Source of the DNA: Leptospira wolffii serovar Khorat str. Khorat-H2
Lineage (GTDB): Bacteria > Spirochaetota > Leptospiria > Leptospirales > Leptospiraceae
Assembly: GCF_000306115.2 (NCBI RefSeq)
Contig: NZ_AKWX02000020.1
Span: 248,001 to 312,000, forward strand
Length of the DNA: 64,000 nt
Direction: 5' to 3'
Positions 28,217-36,250 of this stretch are shown piece by piece. Positions within the stretch are counted from its first letter, which is position 1. Each line of letters opens with the position of its first letter. The translations under genes were made by a program, and so were the position numbers. Under the pieces are notes generated by a model, which saw only the letters and a program-made list of their open reading frames with translations, was not told where the DNA came from and made no database searches.

Positions 28217-30280
28217 ATGCGCTCCTGGGACGTCATCAGAGATTATTTGGAAGAAAAGAAAATACGATTTCTTTTCTTAGCGGGATTCGCCCTCCTATTA
28301 TTCTTTCTGATAATATATATCCCTTTCGTGGAGCGAAAGGAAGTATATAAGGAATTTATACTGAATCAACTACGCAGCTCCACCGGATTGGACATCCGAG
28401 TTACCGATTCGGACCTATACATGTTTCCTTTTCCCGGAATCGAACTGAATCAGATCGAAATTCGTAAGAATGATGTTCTGATCGCAGTAAGTAATAAGGT
28501 CGATTTGGATATATCCTGGTTCGGGCTCATCAAAAGAACGATCGAGATCCGAGACATCTACGTGGAAGGAGGGTCCCTATACGTAGAGAGAAGAAAGGAC
28601 GGATCCTTTAATCTTCAGGAATATCTGAAAGAGGGAGGAGAGAAGGACGAAAAAAGAAGTAACGTCACCGTTCTAGTGGAGGACATCAATTCTAGAATAG
28701 GATTTACTGCTTCCGATTTCATCTCCGTAGGATTAAAAAACGTCGAGATAGACAATTTCACCCTAGAATACCGGGAGGAAAATCACGATCGCAATTACAA
28801 AGTCTACTTCCAAAAATCGAGAGGTTCGGTTTCCTTCTACGGAACCGATATAGAAATTATTTTCGAAGGTAGAATCGACGATCAGCCTATAAATCTCCAA
28901 TTTTCCGGAGCATTGCAAAGCTTTCCGGTAAGTTGGGATAGATTAGAATTCAACGCTTCCCTGGACGCAGAAGACATCTCCTTATCCCTATTGCGAGATT
29001 TGTTTTTCGTCTTTCCGGTAGCCGACTTTTCCAAATCCAAGATGTCCGGAAGAATCGAAGTTTCTAAGGAAAAAGGAACCGTATTTAAACTCAAAGTTCG
29101 AAACCAAGTACGCGATCTAGCGTATAAGGGGGGAAACCCTTTCGGAAACATCAGGATAAATACCGATTTCGAACTCGATCCCTTCCAAAAAAGAATCGCC
29201 TTTCCCTACATCGACGTGAATTGGGAGGGAGTGGCCAAAGCCAGCGCCAAGGGAAGCGTAAATTGGAAGAATCGAAGCCTAGGACAATTCGATATCAAAT
29301 CAGAGTACGGAGATTATCATAATATTCTAAAGGTCGCTAGGCTCTTCCAGGTCAGAGAGGATCTTTTCGATCCGAATTCTCCTCCGGGGATATTTTACTT
29401 CACGGGGCAGTTAAACAATTTCTTCGCCTTCAAGCACAGATTTTCCTATGTGGAATTCGAGGCGAAATACGTGGATCCGCTCGTCACGGTTCCTAGTTTC
29501 CACGCGTATATATACAACGGAGAGATTTTGGGAAAAGCCAAGATCTATCCTTTCATTCCCAAGATAGAAGTAGAGGGTGACGCGCATCGTCTCCAAGTGG
29601 ATCGGGTACTTCTGCCTTATTTCCCCGAAAGAATCATCATCGGAGAGATGAGTAGTTGGTTCTCCTTCGAGACCTCGATTAAGGATCGCAAACAGGATTC
29701 CATGACCGAACTGTTAGCCAATATGAAGGGTATCGGAAACGTTACGGTCAAAAACGGAGAATTGATGGGATATGCGAACTTCATGATTCCTGTCATCAAC
29801 ACTGTGGGAAAAATCATCGCATTAAAGGGAGTCGACGGCAGTAAATTCCAATTCAGTACCCTGAAATCCGATATCAAGATATCCGGTAACAAAATGCATT
29901 TTCCGAATATGAAACTCGATATTGCGAATAGCGGAATGGATGTGGACGGAAAGGGAACGGTAGGATTCGATAAAAAGATCGATATGAGAATCCATTTGCG
30001 TATCGGCGGAAAGTATATCGGAAAAGGATTCTATATCCCGATCATTTATGCCGGAACCTTCGGTAAAGGAATCCCGTATGTGGATCCGATCTGGCTTGGA
30101 AGCGTATATACGGGTATGACCGTTTTAGGTCCTTATCTCATTCCTTTAGGAGGCCCTTACGCGGGAGGAGTCGCTGGATCCGTAATCGGAGAATACGTTA
30201 GAGATCTTTGGGACGGCGTAACTAGTCTCTTTGGGGGATCGTCCGACGAAGAGACTCTTAAGAAGCAAAAGGAAAAATGA
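28217..30280 (+). CDS. AsmA-like envelope protein
   Basis: Predicted inner-membrane protein with a large periplasmic AsmA/TamB-type beta-rich repeat domain, 687 residues. One N-terminal helix (FLFLAGFALLLFFLIIYI) is followed by the family's opening (TGLDIRVTDSDLYMFPFPGI) and successive segments such as VDLDISWFGLIKRTIEIRDI, then a C-terminal AsmA-like stretch (GMDVDGKGTVGFDKKIDMR). Related proteins form lipid-conducting bridges between the membranes. It begins 3 bases after the ABC ATPase, which suggests a shared envelope task. Its TGA directly abuts the stop codon of the convergent sulfatase-fold gene. Confidence 0.8.
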   Translation: MRSWDVIRDYLEEKKIRFLFLAGFALLLFFLIIYIPFVERKEVYKEFILNQLRSSTGLDIRVTDSDLYMFPFPGIELNQIEIRKNDVLIAVSNKVDLDISWFGLIKRTIEIRDIYVEGGSLYVERRKDGSFNLQEYLKEGGEKDEKRSNVTVLVEDINSRIGFTASDFISVGLKNVEIDNFTLEYREENHDRNYKVYFQKSRGSVSFYGTDIEIIFEGRIDDQPINLQFSGALQSFPVSWDRLEFNASLDAEDISLSLLRDLFFVFPVADFSKSKMSGRIEVSKEKGTVFKLKVRNQVRDLAYKGGNPFGNIRINTDFELDPFQKRIAFPYIDVNWEGVAKASAKGSVNWKNRSLGQFDIKSEYGDYHNILKVARLFQVREDLFDPNSPPGIFYFTGQLNNFFAFKHRFSYVEFEAKYVDPLVTVPSFHAYIYNGEILGKAKIYPFIPKIEVEGDAHRLQVDRVLLPYFPERIIIGEMSSWFSFETSIKDRKQDSMTELLANMKGIGNVTVKNGELMGYANFMIPVINTVGKIIALKGVDGSKFQFSTLKSDIKISGNKMHFPNMKLDIANSGMDVDGKGTVGFDKKIDMRIHLRIGGKYIGKGFYIPIIYAGTFGKGIPYVDPIWLGSVYTGMTVLGPYLIPLGGPYAGGVAGSVIGEYVRDLWDGVTSLFGGSSDEETLKKQKEK

Positions 30281-32251
30281 TTAAAATTCCTTCTTCTCCA
30301 ATTCTTGTGGGGTCGGAAAGACCAGATTCTTATTCATAAGATCGTGGCTTAAATTAAAGAAGGCCCTCGCCTTATGAAAATGTTTATCGCAGATCTTTTG
30401 GTTCTTATCACATAGATCCACTTCCATTCTAGGACCGTTCGCCGAATATTTCAAATTTCTGTTCCCGTCCACGAAATGGATATAGAACAAATCGGATTCG
30501 ATCCAACCGATCAAATTTCCGTAAGCGAAATAAGCGGACTCGGTTTTCTTAGGAGCCAATAGGTCCCTGCCCATCGCCGAGAAGTAAGTCTCCTTGCCGA
30601 CCAGACCCAATATCGTAGGTATTACGTCGAGCTGCGAGGCGTCTTTATCGTCGAAACCGGGTTTAATTCTACCCGGAGCATATATCAAAAACGGAATATT
30701 CCGATCTTCGTAATAATCGAGATACCTATGATGGGTATGGTCAGCTACAAAAACGAAGATCGTATTATCGAAATATTTCGATTTTTCCGCCCGGTCCATA
30801 AAATCCCGGATAGCCCAATCCGCATAATGGTAAACGTTCAGATATTCGAAGTCCCTCTCCCCTTCCTTAAAAATCCGGAATTTGGGATCCGGAGCGCGAT
30901 AAGGATAATGAGTCGAGAGAGTTAGGGAAACTCCTAAAAACGGCTTCTTGGATTGGGAAATCTGTTCGTGTAAAACCTGTAAAACGTCCGCATCGTCATA
31001 TCCCCAGGCTCCGATCTTAAAGCGATCCAACTTGGCTATTTCCTTCTCTCCCATAACGGTATCGAATCCCCAATGAGGCATCAGAGTCGCCTTATTATCG
31101 AAACTTAAATCTCCACCAGTAACGAAGAATGTATCGTAGCCAAGACCTTTAAAAATGCTTCCCAGGCCGGAAAAATTTCCGAGCACCTGATGGGTTCTTA
31201 CCACCGTAAGACCGGGACGATCCGGAATTCCGGTAAGAATAGACATCATACCATTAGTCGTTCTTCCTCCGGAGGCGAAGAAACGCGTGAAGAATTTACC
31301 CTTTCTAAGGAGTTTATTGAAATTGGGAGTAAGCTCCTTATCGAAGACCTTTCCGTCACTGATCGGATCTATGAATTTTCCGGTCCAGTTTTCTAGGAGG
31401 ATTAGAACAACATTAGGAGGCTTTCCGTTATTAGTCTGCTTCTGTTTGCGCAGAAGAGGATACTTCTTCCCTATGAATTCCGCTCCTTCGTAGGAGATTT
31501 CCTCTCTCACCGTTCGAATCGAATCCTGCATATCGGATTTGAGATAGTTCGGAATCGATTGGCTCTTTAGATCCATGATGGATGTGAACACACCGTTCAA
31601 AGCGATATTATTCACGAAAGAATGACCTGAGACGATCGCGTTACTCGCGCGCAGAGGAGTCTCCTGAAATCCACCGCGCACGGCGAATATTGCGATTATC
31701 AAAACGACTACGGATAAGATCGAATCTCTTTTCCATTTCTCCGATTCGTAACGATACGGATTGTATTTCAGAAATAGAACCGTGGATACGGGAAGAAAAA
31801 TAAGAATCAATGCGGAAGCGATCACGGCGAGAAGCGGATTCTGTTCGAACGCCGATTTCAGAATCACTCCCATGTCCTTTCCGATGAAAACGAAACCTTC
31901 ATAACCAATATGCTTATTCGCATTTTCGAAATAAACGATATCGGCAATCAAATGGGAGATCATCCAAACGCTGATCAATATCGGGAAATAACCCCATATA
32001 AAAGTGAATGTCTTGAAACGATTCAAATACGGAAGACAGGAAAGAAAGGCGAACACTCCTAAAAGCATCGCAATCACGGAGAGATCGAAGCGAAAACCGA
32101 CTAAGATCGCAAAGAGGACGTCCCCGATATTGGCCTCTTGCAAACGGTAAGAATAAACCCAAAGGAAAGCGATTTTATAAAGAATAAGGACGATTGCGAA
32201 ATAGATCGCATATCCTCCTATGAGTTTGAGATTGGTCGGAAGCCTTTTCAT
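30281..32251 (-). CDS. LTA synthase-like sulfatase-fold membrane enzyme
   Basis: Membrane enzyme of the LTA synthase / alkaline phosphatase superfamily, 656 residues. Five N-terminal helices (about 1-200) precede the extracytoplasmic domain. Visible motifs are LLENWTGKF (first metal ligand), GGRTTNGMMSILTG with the threonine nucleophile, VTGGDLSFDNK, and FVADHTHHRY for the last metal site. Leptospira has no lipoteichoic acid, so the product is more likely a phosphoglycerol- or phosphoethanolamine-modified glycan; this is inference. It differs from the EptA-like enzyme at 19767 in nucleophile context. No intergenic base separates its stop from that of the AsmA-like gene. Confidence 0.85.
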   Translation of the reverse strand: MKRLPTNLKLIGGYAIYFAIVLILYKIAFLWVYSYRLQEANIGDVLFAILVGFRFDLSVIAMLLGVFAFLSCLPYLNRFKTFTFIWGYFPILISVWMISHLIADIVYFENANKHIGYEGFVFIGKDMGVILKSAFEQNPLLAVIASALILIFLPVSTVLFLKYNPYRYESEKWKRDSILSVVVLIIAIFAVRGGFQETPLRASNAIVSGHSFVNNIALNGVFTSIMDLKSQSIPNYLKSDMQDSIRTVREEISYEGAEFIGKKYPLLRKQKQTNNGKPPNVVLILLENWTGKFIDPISDGKVFDKELTPNFNKLLRKGKFFTRFFASGGRTTNGMMSILTGIPDRPGLTVVRTHQVLGNFSGLGSIFKGLGYDTFFVTGGDLSFDNKATLMPHWGFDTVMGEKEIAKLDRFKIGAWGYDDADVLQVLHEQISQSKKPFLGVSLTLSTHYPYRAPDPKFRIFKEGERDFEYLNVYHYADWAIRDFMDRAEKSKYFDNTIFVFVADHTHHRYLDYYEDRNIPFLIYAPGRIKPGFDDKDASQLDVIPTILGLVGKETYFSAMGRDLLAPKKTESAYFAYGNLIGWIESDLFYIHFVDGNRNLKYSANGPRMEVDLCDKNQKICDKHFHKARAFFNLSHDLMNKNLVFPTPQELEKKEF

Positions 32252-32342
32252 CTATCAGTTATGATTAGATTTTTTTCGAATTCTTCGGGCAAGACAAAAA
32301 CGAAGGATCCATTCCCTATGTCGGTAGGGAATCGTTTTGTAA

Positions 32343-34259
32343 TTATTCCAGGTCCAAACCTTCGAGTTTCAGAACTTCCAAAGCGTTACTAGACCGGACG
32401 ACTCCTTCTCTAATCTTATAATCGAAAGTCATCTTGCCCTCCCGTATTTCCTCTCGGAAATGATAAAGAGCAAGATCCTGTAAGCCGGCCAATTCCAAAT
32501 CATGGGTAGTAACGATTCCGAAGACGCGGAACCCGCTCAACTTTTTCAGAATCCCTTTGCAGGCAATCGTTCTTTCCCTAGAATTCGTGCCTTTTAGAAT
32601 CTCGTCTAACAGAACCAAATGCCCTTTTTCGGAGTCGGTAACTTCTTTCAGGATTCTTCCCAAACGTCTGACTTCCGCATAGAAGAAGGAAACTCCTTCT
32701 TCAACCGAGTCCTCGTTACGGATACTGGAATGTACGTCGATAATCGGAGTCCGAAAACTTTGCGCGGGAACCGGACCGCCTGCCATTGCAAGAACTCCGC
32801 AAATTCCCACTGCACGAAGGTAAGTCGTCTTTCCCGACATATTGGATCCCGTAAGAAGTAGAAGTTTTCCGGGAAGAATCGACTCCAAATCGTTCGGAAC
32901 CCTTTTCTCTAAAGGAATCAAAGGATGGACTAAGGCGCGTGCGGAAATGTCGTAGGATCCATCTCTTTTTTCTAATATTGGAAAAGAGAACGTAGGCTCT
33001 ATCCATTTCAGATTCGCGAAAGGAAGAAGAGAATCGAGTTCGGAAAGATCTTCCAACGCGGGAAGAATTCTTTTTCCCCAAGATTTCCACCATTTAGCAT
33101 AGCGAGACCAAACCCAAAGATCGAAAAAGAATAGAATATTCAGCAACCCGTGAGAGAGAGGCGAACGGGTATAAGCCGCCAAGCCTGCAATCTTATCCAA
33201 TTCCTTCCATGCGGTTTTGAGTTCTTTTTCGGTCCAACCGGAAAGATACTTTTCCTGCGAGATCCCCGAGATTTCGGAATTCCTTATGAAGAATAGAAGT
33301 TTACCCAATTCTTCCAAAGTTTCCGAATCTTCCGCAATCGGATGAATCATACTTAGGGAAACTTCCCGATAGAAGCCGAAGAATGCGAAGTTTAATAAAA
33401 GAAGACCCGCTCCCCAGGTCTGAGCGAATAAAAGACTTCCGATCAAAAAGATCCAAATTCCTAAAATCCACACAGGAAAGATAATACGGATCGTTTTCCC
33501 CAAAGCTCCGAAAGCAACATCCCAGAAGCCGGAAGGAATCTTCTCAAAAAGATTGAATGGAGGGGCCTGAGAATTATCTCCCGCTTTGACTCGAAACTTG
33601 CCCGAGATATCGGGAATATAAGAGGGTAATTTTTCCTCTTCGCCGTCCTTTCTGTCCGGAAAAGAAGCCTCGTACAATCGCAATTGCCGCAATAATTTTT
33701 GGGAAACTTGCGACCTTTCCGAAAGTTCTATTACGGTTTTTTGACGACTTCGGATCCTTTCTTCGGAGTTCTCCTCGAAGAAGTAATTCAAAAAGGAAGA
33801 AGTTCCCTTTTCCAAGACAGTGGTATCTATCCTAGAATAAACGCCTTTTTCTCCTAAAAAATCCAGATCCTTGGTCCAGGACGGAGTATTATTCTGAAGA
33901 AGTAGATTTTTATAATATTCTCTTTTGGGCCTAGGATATCCTGATCCTTCCAGGAGAATGCGAGCCTTTTGGGTCTTCAAGAATTCGACCCAAACTTGCA
34001 ACCTTCTCACCTTCTCCTTACGTCTCTGGTATAATGCGAGAAGTCTATAAAAGACGAGAAGAATAGGAATCGCAGGAAGATAATGCAATTCAGATCCGGT
34101 CCGGAGTAGATAAACTCCTAGAATCCAACCTAGAAAACCTACGAAGGATAAAATTCTAAAAGTGGAGAGAAGGGAAAGTCGAGACTCTTCTTTCTGAATG
34201 ATATGGAAAAGGCGGGAAATCTTACGATCGATTCGATCTACCCGGGACGGGGGGTTCAT
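32343..34259 (-). CDS. Membrane-anchored MutS-family ATPase
   Basis: A 638-residue protein with a C-terminal MutS-type ABC ATPase: Walker A GSNMSGKTT (about 471-479), signature region SFFYAEVRRLGRIL, Walker B LVLLDEILKGTNS (D-E near 552-553) and TTHDLEL. The N-terminal mismatch-binding domains of MutS1 are absent. Instead there are hydrophobic helices at about 30-80 and in the middle (IIFPVWILGIWIFLIGSLLF and LLLLNFAFFGFYR). So it is not the mismatch repair protein; membrane MutS homologues of this kind have no agreed role. The ATG overlaps the stop of a 77-residue gene by four bases (ATGA). Confidence 0.88.
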   Translation of the reverse strand: MNPPSRVDRIDRKISRLFHIIQKEESRLSLLSTFRILSFVGFLGWILGVYLLRTGSELHYLPAIPILLVFYRLLALYQRRKEKVRRLQVWVEFLKTQKARILLEGSGYPRPKREYYKNLLLQNNTPSWTKDLDFLGEKGVYSRIDTTVLEKGTSSFLNYFFEENSEERIRSRQKTVIELSERSQVSQKLLRQLRLYEASFPDRKDGEEEKLPSYIPDISGKFRVKAGDNSQAPPFNLFEKIPSGFWDVAFGALGKTIRIIFPVWILGIWIFLIGSLLFAQTWGAGLLLLNFAFFGFYREVSLSMIHPIAEDSETLEELGKLLFFIRNSEISGISQEKYLSGWTEKELKTAWKELDKIAGLAAYTRSPLSHGLLNILFFFDLWVWSRYAKWWKSWGKRILPALEDLSELDSLLPFANLKWIEPTFSFPILEKRDGSYDISARALVHPLIPLEKRVPNDLESILPGKLLLLTGSNMSGKTTYLRAVGICGVLAMAGGPVPAQSFRTPIIDVHSSIRNEDSVEEGVSFFYAEVRRLGRILKEVTDSEKGHLVLLDEILKGTNSRERTIACKGILKKLSGFRVFGIVTTHDLELAGLQDLALYHFREEIREGKMTFDYKIREGVVRSSNALEVLKLEGLDLE

Positions 34260-34489
34260 ACTGCGATAGTTACGTTCTCGTAATTTTCGGATTCTCTTCG
34301 GTAGATTTCATGGTCCAAAAGCCGGACAAGAGATCCTACATCCCGCATCAGCCATCTGGAGACGATCCGGCCCTTATCTCGGCCGCGGAACTTATCCACA
34401 TAGACATAGCCGAAAAGGTCGGTTCCGTATTCGTATACGACGAATCTTCCCGACCTATTCCCAGTTCTATTTTCCAGACGAATCTGCAT
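34256..34489 (-). CDS. Small unknown protein coupled to the MutS-like gene
   Basis: A 77-residue, arginine- and tyrosine-rich soluble protein (MQIRLENRTG to ENVTIAV). I do not recognise the family. Its stop overlaps the MutS-like start (ATGA), which supports it being real and cotranslated. The frame is open further upstream to 34831, but the extra sequence reads like non-coding sequence and would cross the divergent small gene at 34653, so ATG at 34489 is preferred. Segments such as RFVVYEYGTDLFGYVYVDKF and RWLMRDVGSLVRLLDHEIY look like a compact alpha/beta fold. The ribosome site is weak. Confidence 0.6.
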   Translation of the reverse strand: MQIRLENRTGNRSGRFVVYEYGTDLFGYVYVDKFRGRDKGRIVSRWLMRDVGSLVRLLDHEIYRRESENYENVTIAV

Positions 34490-34549
34490 TTTAACCGAAT
34501 TTACCCCGTACTTTCTTTTCGTACAAGAAAAAAAAATCTCAAGTATTTT

Positions 34550-34557
34550 CAGTACTG
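34550..34557. promoter_or_regulatory. Short palindrome between divergent small genes
   Basis: CAGTACTG is a perfect 8-base palindrome in the 163-base gap between the divergent genes at 34489 and 34653; AGTAC recurs at 34563. It may lie in a shared promoter region. No -10/-35 pair is convincing. Confidence 0.2.
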
Positions 34558-34652
34558 CCCGAAGTACAGTTTGGGAGAAAGCTTCCTTCCAAGGACGGAA
34601 AAACGGGGCTTTCTCCTTTCCCATCCCAAATGGGGTCGCACGGAGGCGATTT

Positions 34653-34859
34653 ATGATATATCCCGATATGGATCCGGATCTGCGGAGTTCCTTCTCTAAA
34701 ATTGGAAAAACCTTTGCCAATCTGACAAACGACACTTCTTTACCGGAATTCGGTTTAAAAGCGGGCAGTCTTCTCGATAGAAAGCAAATGAGAATCCTAT
34801 TGGAAATTCGTAAAAGAAGAATTAATTCCACCCAATGGAAACATTTTCAAAAAGACTAA
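34653..34859 (+). CDS. Small unknown basic protein
   Basis: A 68-residue frame with a strong ribosome site: GGAGG at 34642-34646 sits 6 bases before the ATG. The product (MIYPDMDPDLRSSFSKIGKT to WKHFQKD) is hydrophilic, with a basic C-terminal half (RKQMRILLEIRKRR) likely to form a helix. I do not recognise it. It is divergent from the MutS-linked small gene and is followed by a perfect 10-base hairpin, which together make a self-contained unit. It could be a small nucleic-acid or protein-binding factor; this is a guess from charge only. Confidence 0.5.
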   Translation: MIYPDMDPDLRSSFSKIGKTFANLTNDTSLPEFGLKAGSLLDRKQMRILLEIRKRRINSTQWKHFQKD

Positions 34860-34880
34860 TCACCAAACCAAAAGGCTCAA

Positions 34881-34904
34881 CTCTACCTTCTGCCGAAGGT
34901 AGAG
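34881..34904. terminator. Hairpin between convergent genes
   Basis: CTCTACCTTC at 34881-34890 pairs perfectly with GAAGGTAGAG at 34895-34904 around TGCC. It lies between the small plus-strand gene and the WG-repeat gene. The T-runs are poor (CCTTTTGG on the minus side), so efficiency is uncertain. Confidence 0.6.
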
Positions 34905-34933
34905 CGGAACGATCATAAATCCTAAAACTTAAC

Positions 34934-36145
34934 TCAGTACGGCGCTTCTAACTTACAGGATTTAGGAAAAAACTCCGGATCCAATCGGGAAGTTTTTGAT
35001 TCCACTTCCTTACCTTGCTTATCTATCGTCTTTCTAATCTTATTCTGAATAACTACGGCCTTTCCGTCTCGAAAGGCCCCTCCGGCCTCGTATTGGAAAT
35101 CTAGCACAACGTTTCCGGAAGAATCAATATAGCCCATCTTGTCTCCGATCCCGTCGCCGTTCGTGTCCTGGTACACTCCGGCCAATCCCTCGGAAAAGCC
35201 GCTATAATGTCCGAAATGTCCATCGCCTATTATCGCCATGTGTTCCGCGAAGCTCAAAGCATACTGAGGAGAAACGAGATATTCTCCATTCTCCCGAATA
35301 AAACCGACCTTGCGATCCAGGATCACTCCCGCAATGCCTTCATTGAAAGTATAAGCCCAATCGAAACGGGGAGAGATTAGAACCTTACCGCTCGAATCTA
35401 AATACCCCCATTTCTTTTTCTCCATAAACGGAATCCTTTCTTCCGATGTAGGAAAAATATAATCGTAAGTAGGCGTGAGAATATAAGAACCGTCGCTTCC
35501 GAATATCCCCCATTTCCCTCCACGCTCCGTTAAAACGATGGCTCTAGATGCGGAAACCGCTTGGAAATAGTAAAAACTTTTGGTCTCTAAGCTTTCTCCG
35601 GACTTCCGAACGAGTCCGTACATTCTGGTATTATAATCGTAGTACGAGAAAGTATTTTCGGAAAATACGTTGAGCCTCCCATATTCTAAAGGGAGAAGAA
35701 TTTTCCCGGTCGTATCTATAAATCCGCAAAGGTAATTGCCGTTCACTCGGTTGCAAACTTTTGCCTGACCTTTCTCGAAGCTCGAAGCATAATCGTAAGT
35801 TTCCGGAATAACGAATTTATATTCGTGATTCATGAAACCGTATGTACCGAACCTTTTTACGGGAATCAATCCCGAAGAAAACACCCCTAAAGGCATGGCA
35901 TTCGGAAAGGTCTGGAAAGTTCCGTCTTTCTTTAAGAATCCGCCTCGCCCCTTAAATTCGATCGCCGCCTTCCCTTCCGAAAATGGGCAGGCCATGGAGA
36001 AAACGGGTTTGCCGATTTGGATTCCGGATTTACTGCGATATCCCCAAACGTTTTCTCTTAAATAGGTTTCGATCTCTTCGTCCGCTTGTGAGAGAACGGG
36101 AAAAGCGACCAAGGATAGAATTAGAAGAATGTGAAGGACCTTCAT
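34934..36145 (-). CDS. WG (KWG) repeat exported protein
   Basis: Exported protein built of WG repeats, a motif first named from Leptospira. A signal peptide (VLHILLILSLVAFPVLSQA) is followed by about eight or nine repeats of the form YGF/WGY-x-D-x-x-G-K-x-x, for example VWGYRSKSGIQI, KWGIFGSDGSYIL, KWGYLDSSGKVLI, VGFIRENGEYLV and MGYIDSSGNVVL. One repeat has an inserted NGDG segment (YQDTNGDGIGDKMGYID) that may bind calcium. The longest frame begins at 36190; ATG at 36145 opens the signal peptide and is used, giving 403 residues. WG-repeat function is generally unknown. It lies downstream of the caspase gene but is separated from it by a strong terminator. Confidence 0.88.
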   Translation of the reverse strand: MKVLHILLILSLVAFPVLSQADEEIETYLRENVWGYRSKSGIQIGKPVFSMACPFSEGKAAIEFKGRGGFLKKDGTFQTFPNAMPLGVFSSGLIPVKRFGTYGFMNHEYKFVIPETYDYASSFEKGQAKVCNRVNGNYLCGFIDTTGKILLPLEYGRLNVFSENTFSYYDYNTRMYGLVRKSGESLETKSFYYFQAVSASRAIVLTERGGKWGIFGSDGSYILTPTYDYIFPTSEERIPFMEKKKWGYLDSSGKVLISPRFDWAYTFNEGIAGVILDRKVGFIRENGEYLVSPQYALSFAEHMAIIGDGHFGHYSGFSEGLAGVYQDTNGDGIGDKMGYIDSSGNVVLDFQYEAGGAFRDGKAVVIQNKIRKTIDKQGKEVESKTSRLDPEFFPKSCKLEAPY

Positions 36146-36195
36146 TCTATTCTTATTTATCCCGGATTCTTGGAAGAACGGACTACGCATTAAAA

Positions 36196-36226
36196 TTAAA
36201 AAGCCTCTCGGTTTCCCGAAAGGCTT
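36196..36226 (-). terminator. Rho-independent terminator after the caspase-like gene
   Basis: An 11-base stem (AAGCCTCTCGG at 36201-36211 with CCGAAAGGCTT at 36216-36226, one G-T pair) closes a 4-base loop. On the minus strand it is followed by TTTAATTTTAA. Confidence 0.85.
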
Positions 36227-36250
36227 TCCCTAATTCCGGACGAGCCGGGA

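Noticed and set aside
32343..34259. MutS1 mismatch repair protein
   Set aside because: The mismatch-binding and connector domains are missing and membrane helices take their place; only the ATPase is shared.
34310..34699. Plus-strand open frame of 129 codons
   Set aside because: It overlaps the 77-residue MutS-linked gene on the other strand and the start of the small gene at 34653 in another frame; no ribosome site, and the sequence looks like translated intergenic DNA.
34490..34831. N-terminal extension of the 77-residue gene to 191 residues
   Set aside because: The extra part has no ribosome site and lies antisense to the small gene at 34653, which has a perfect one.
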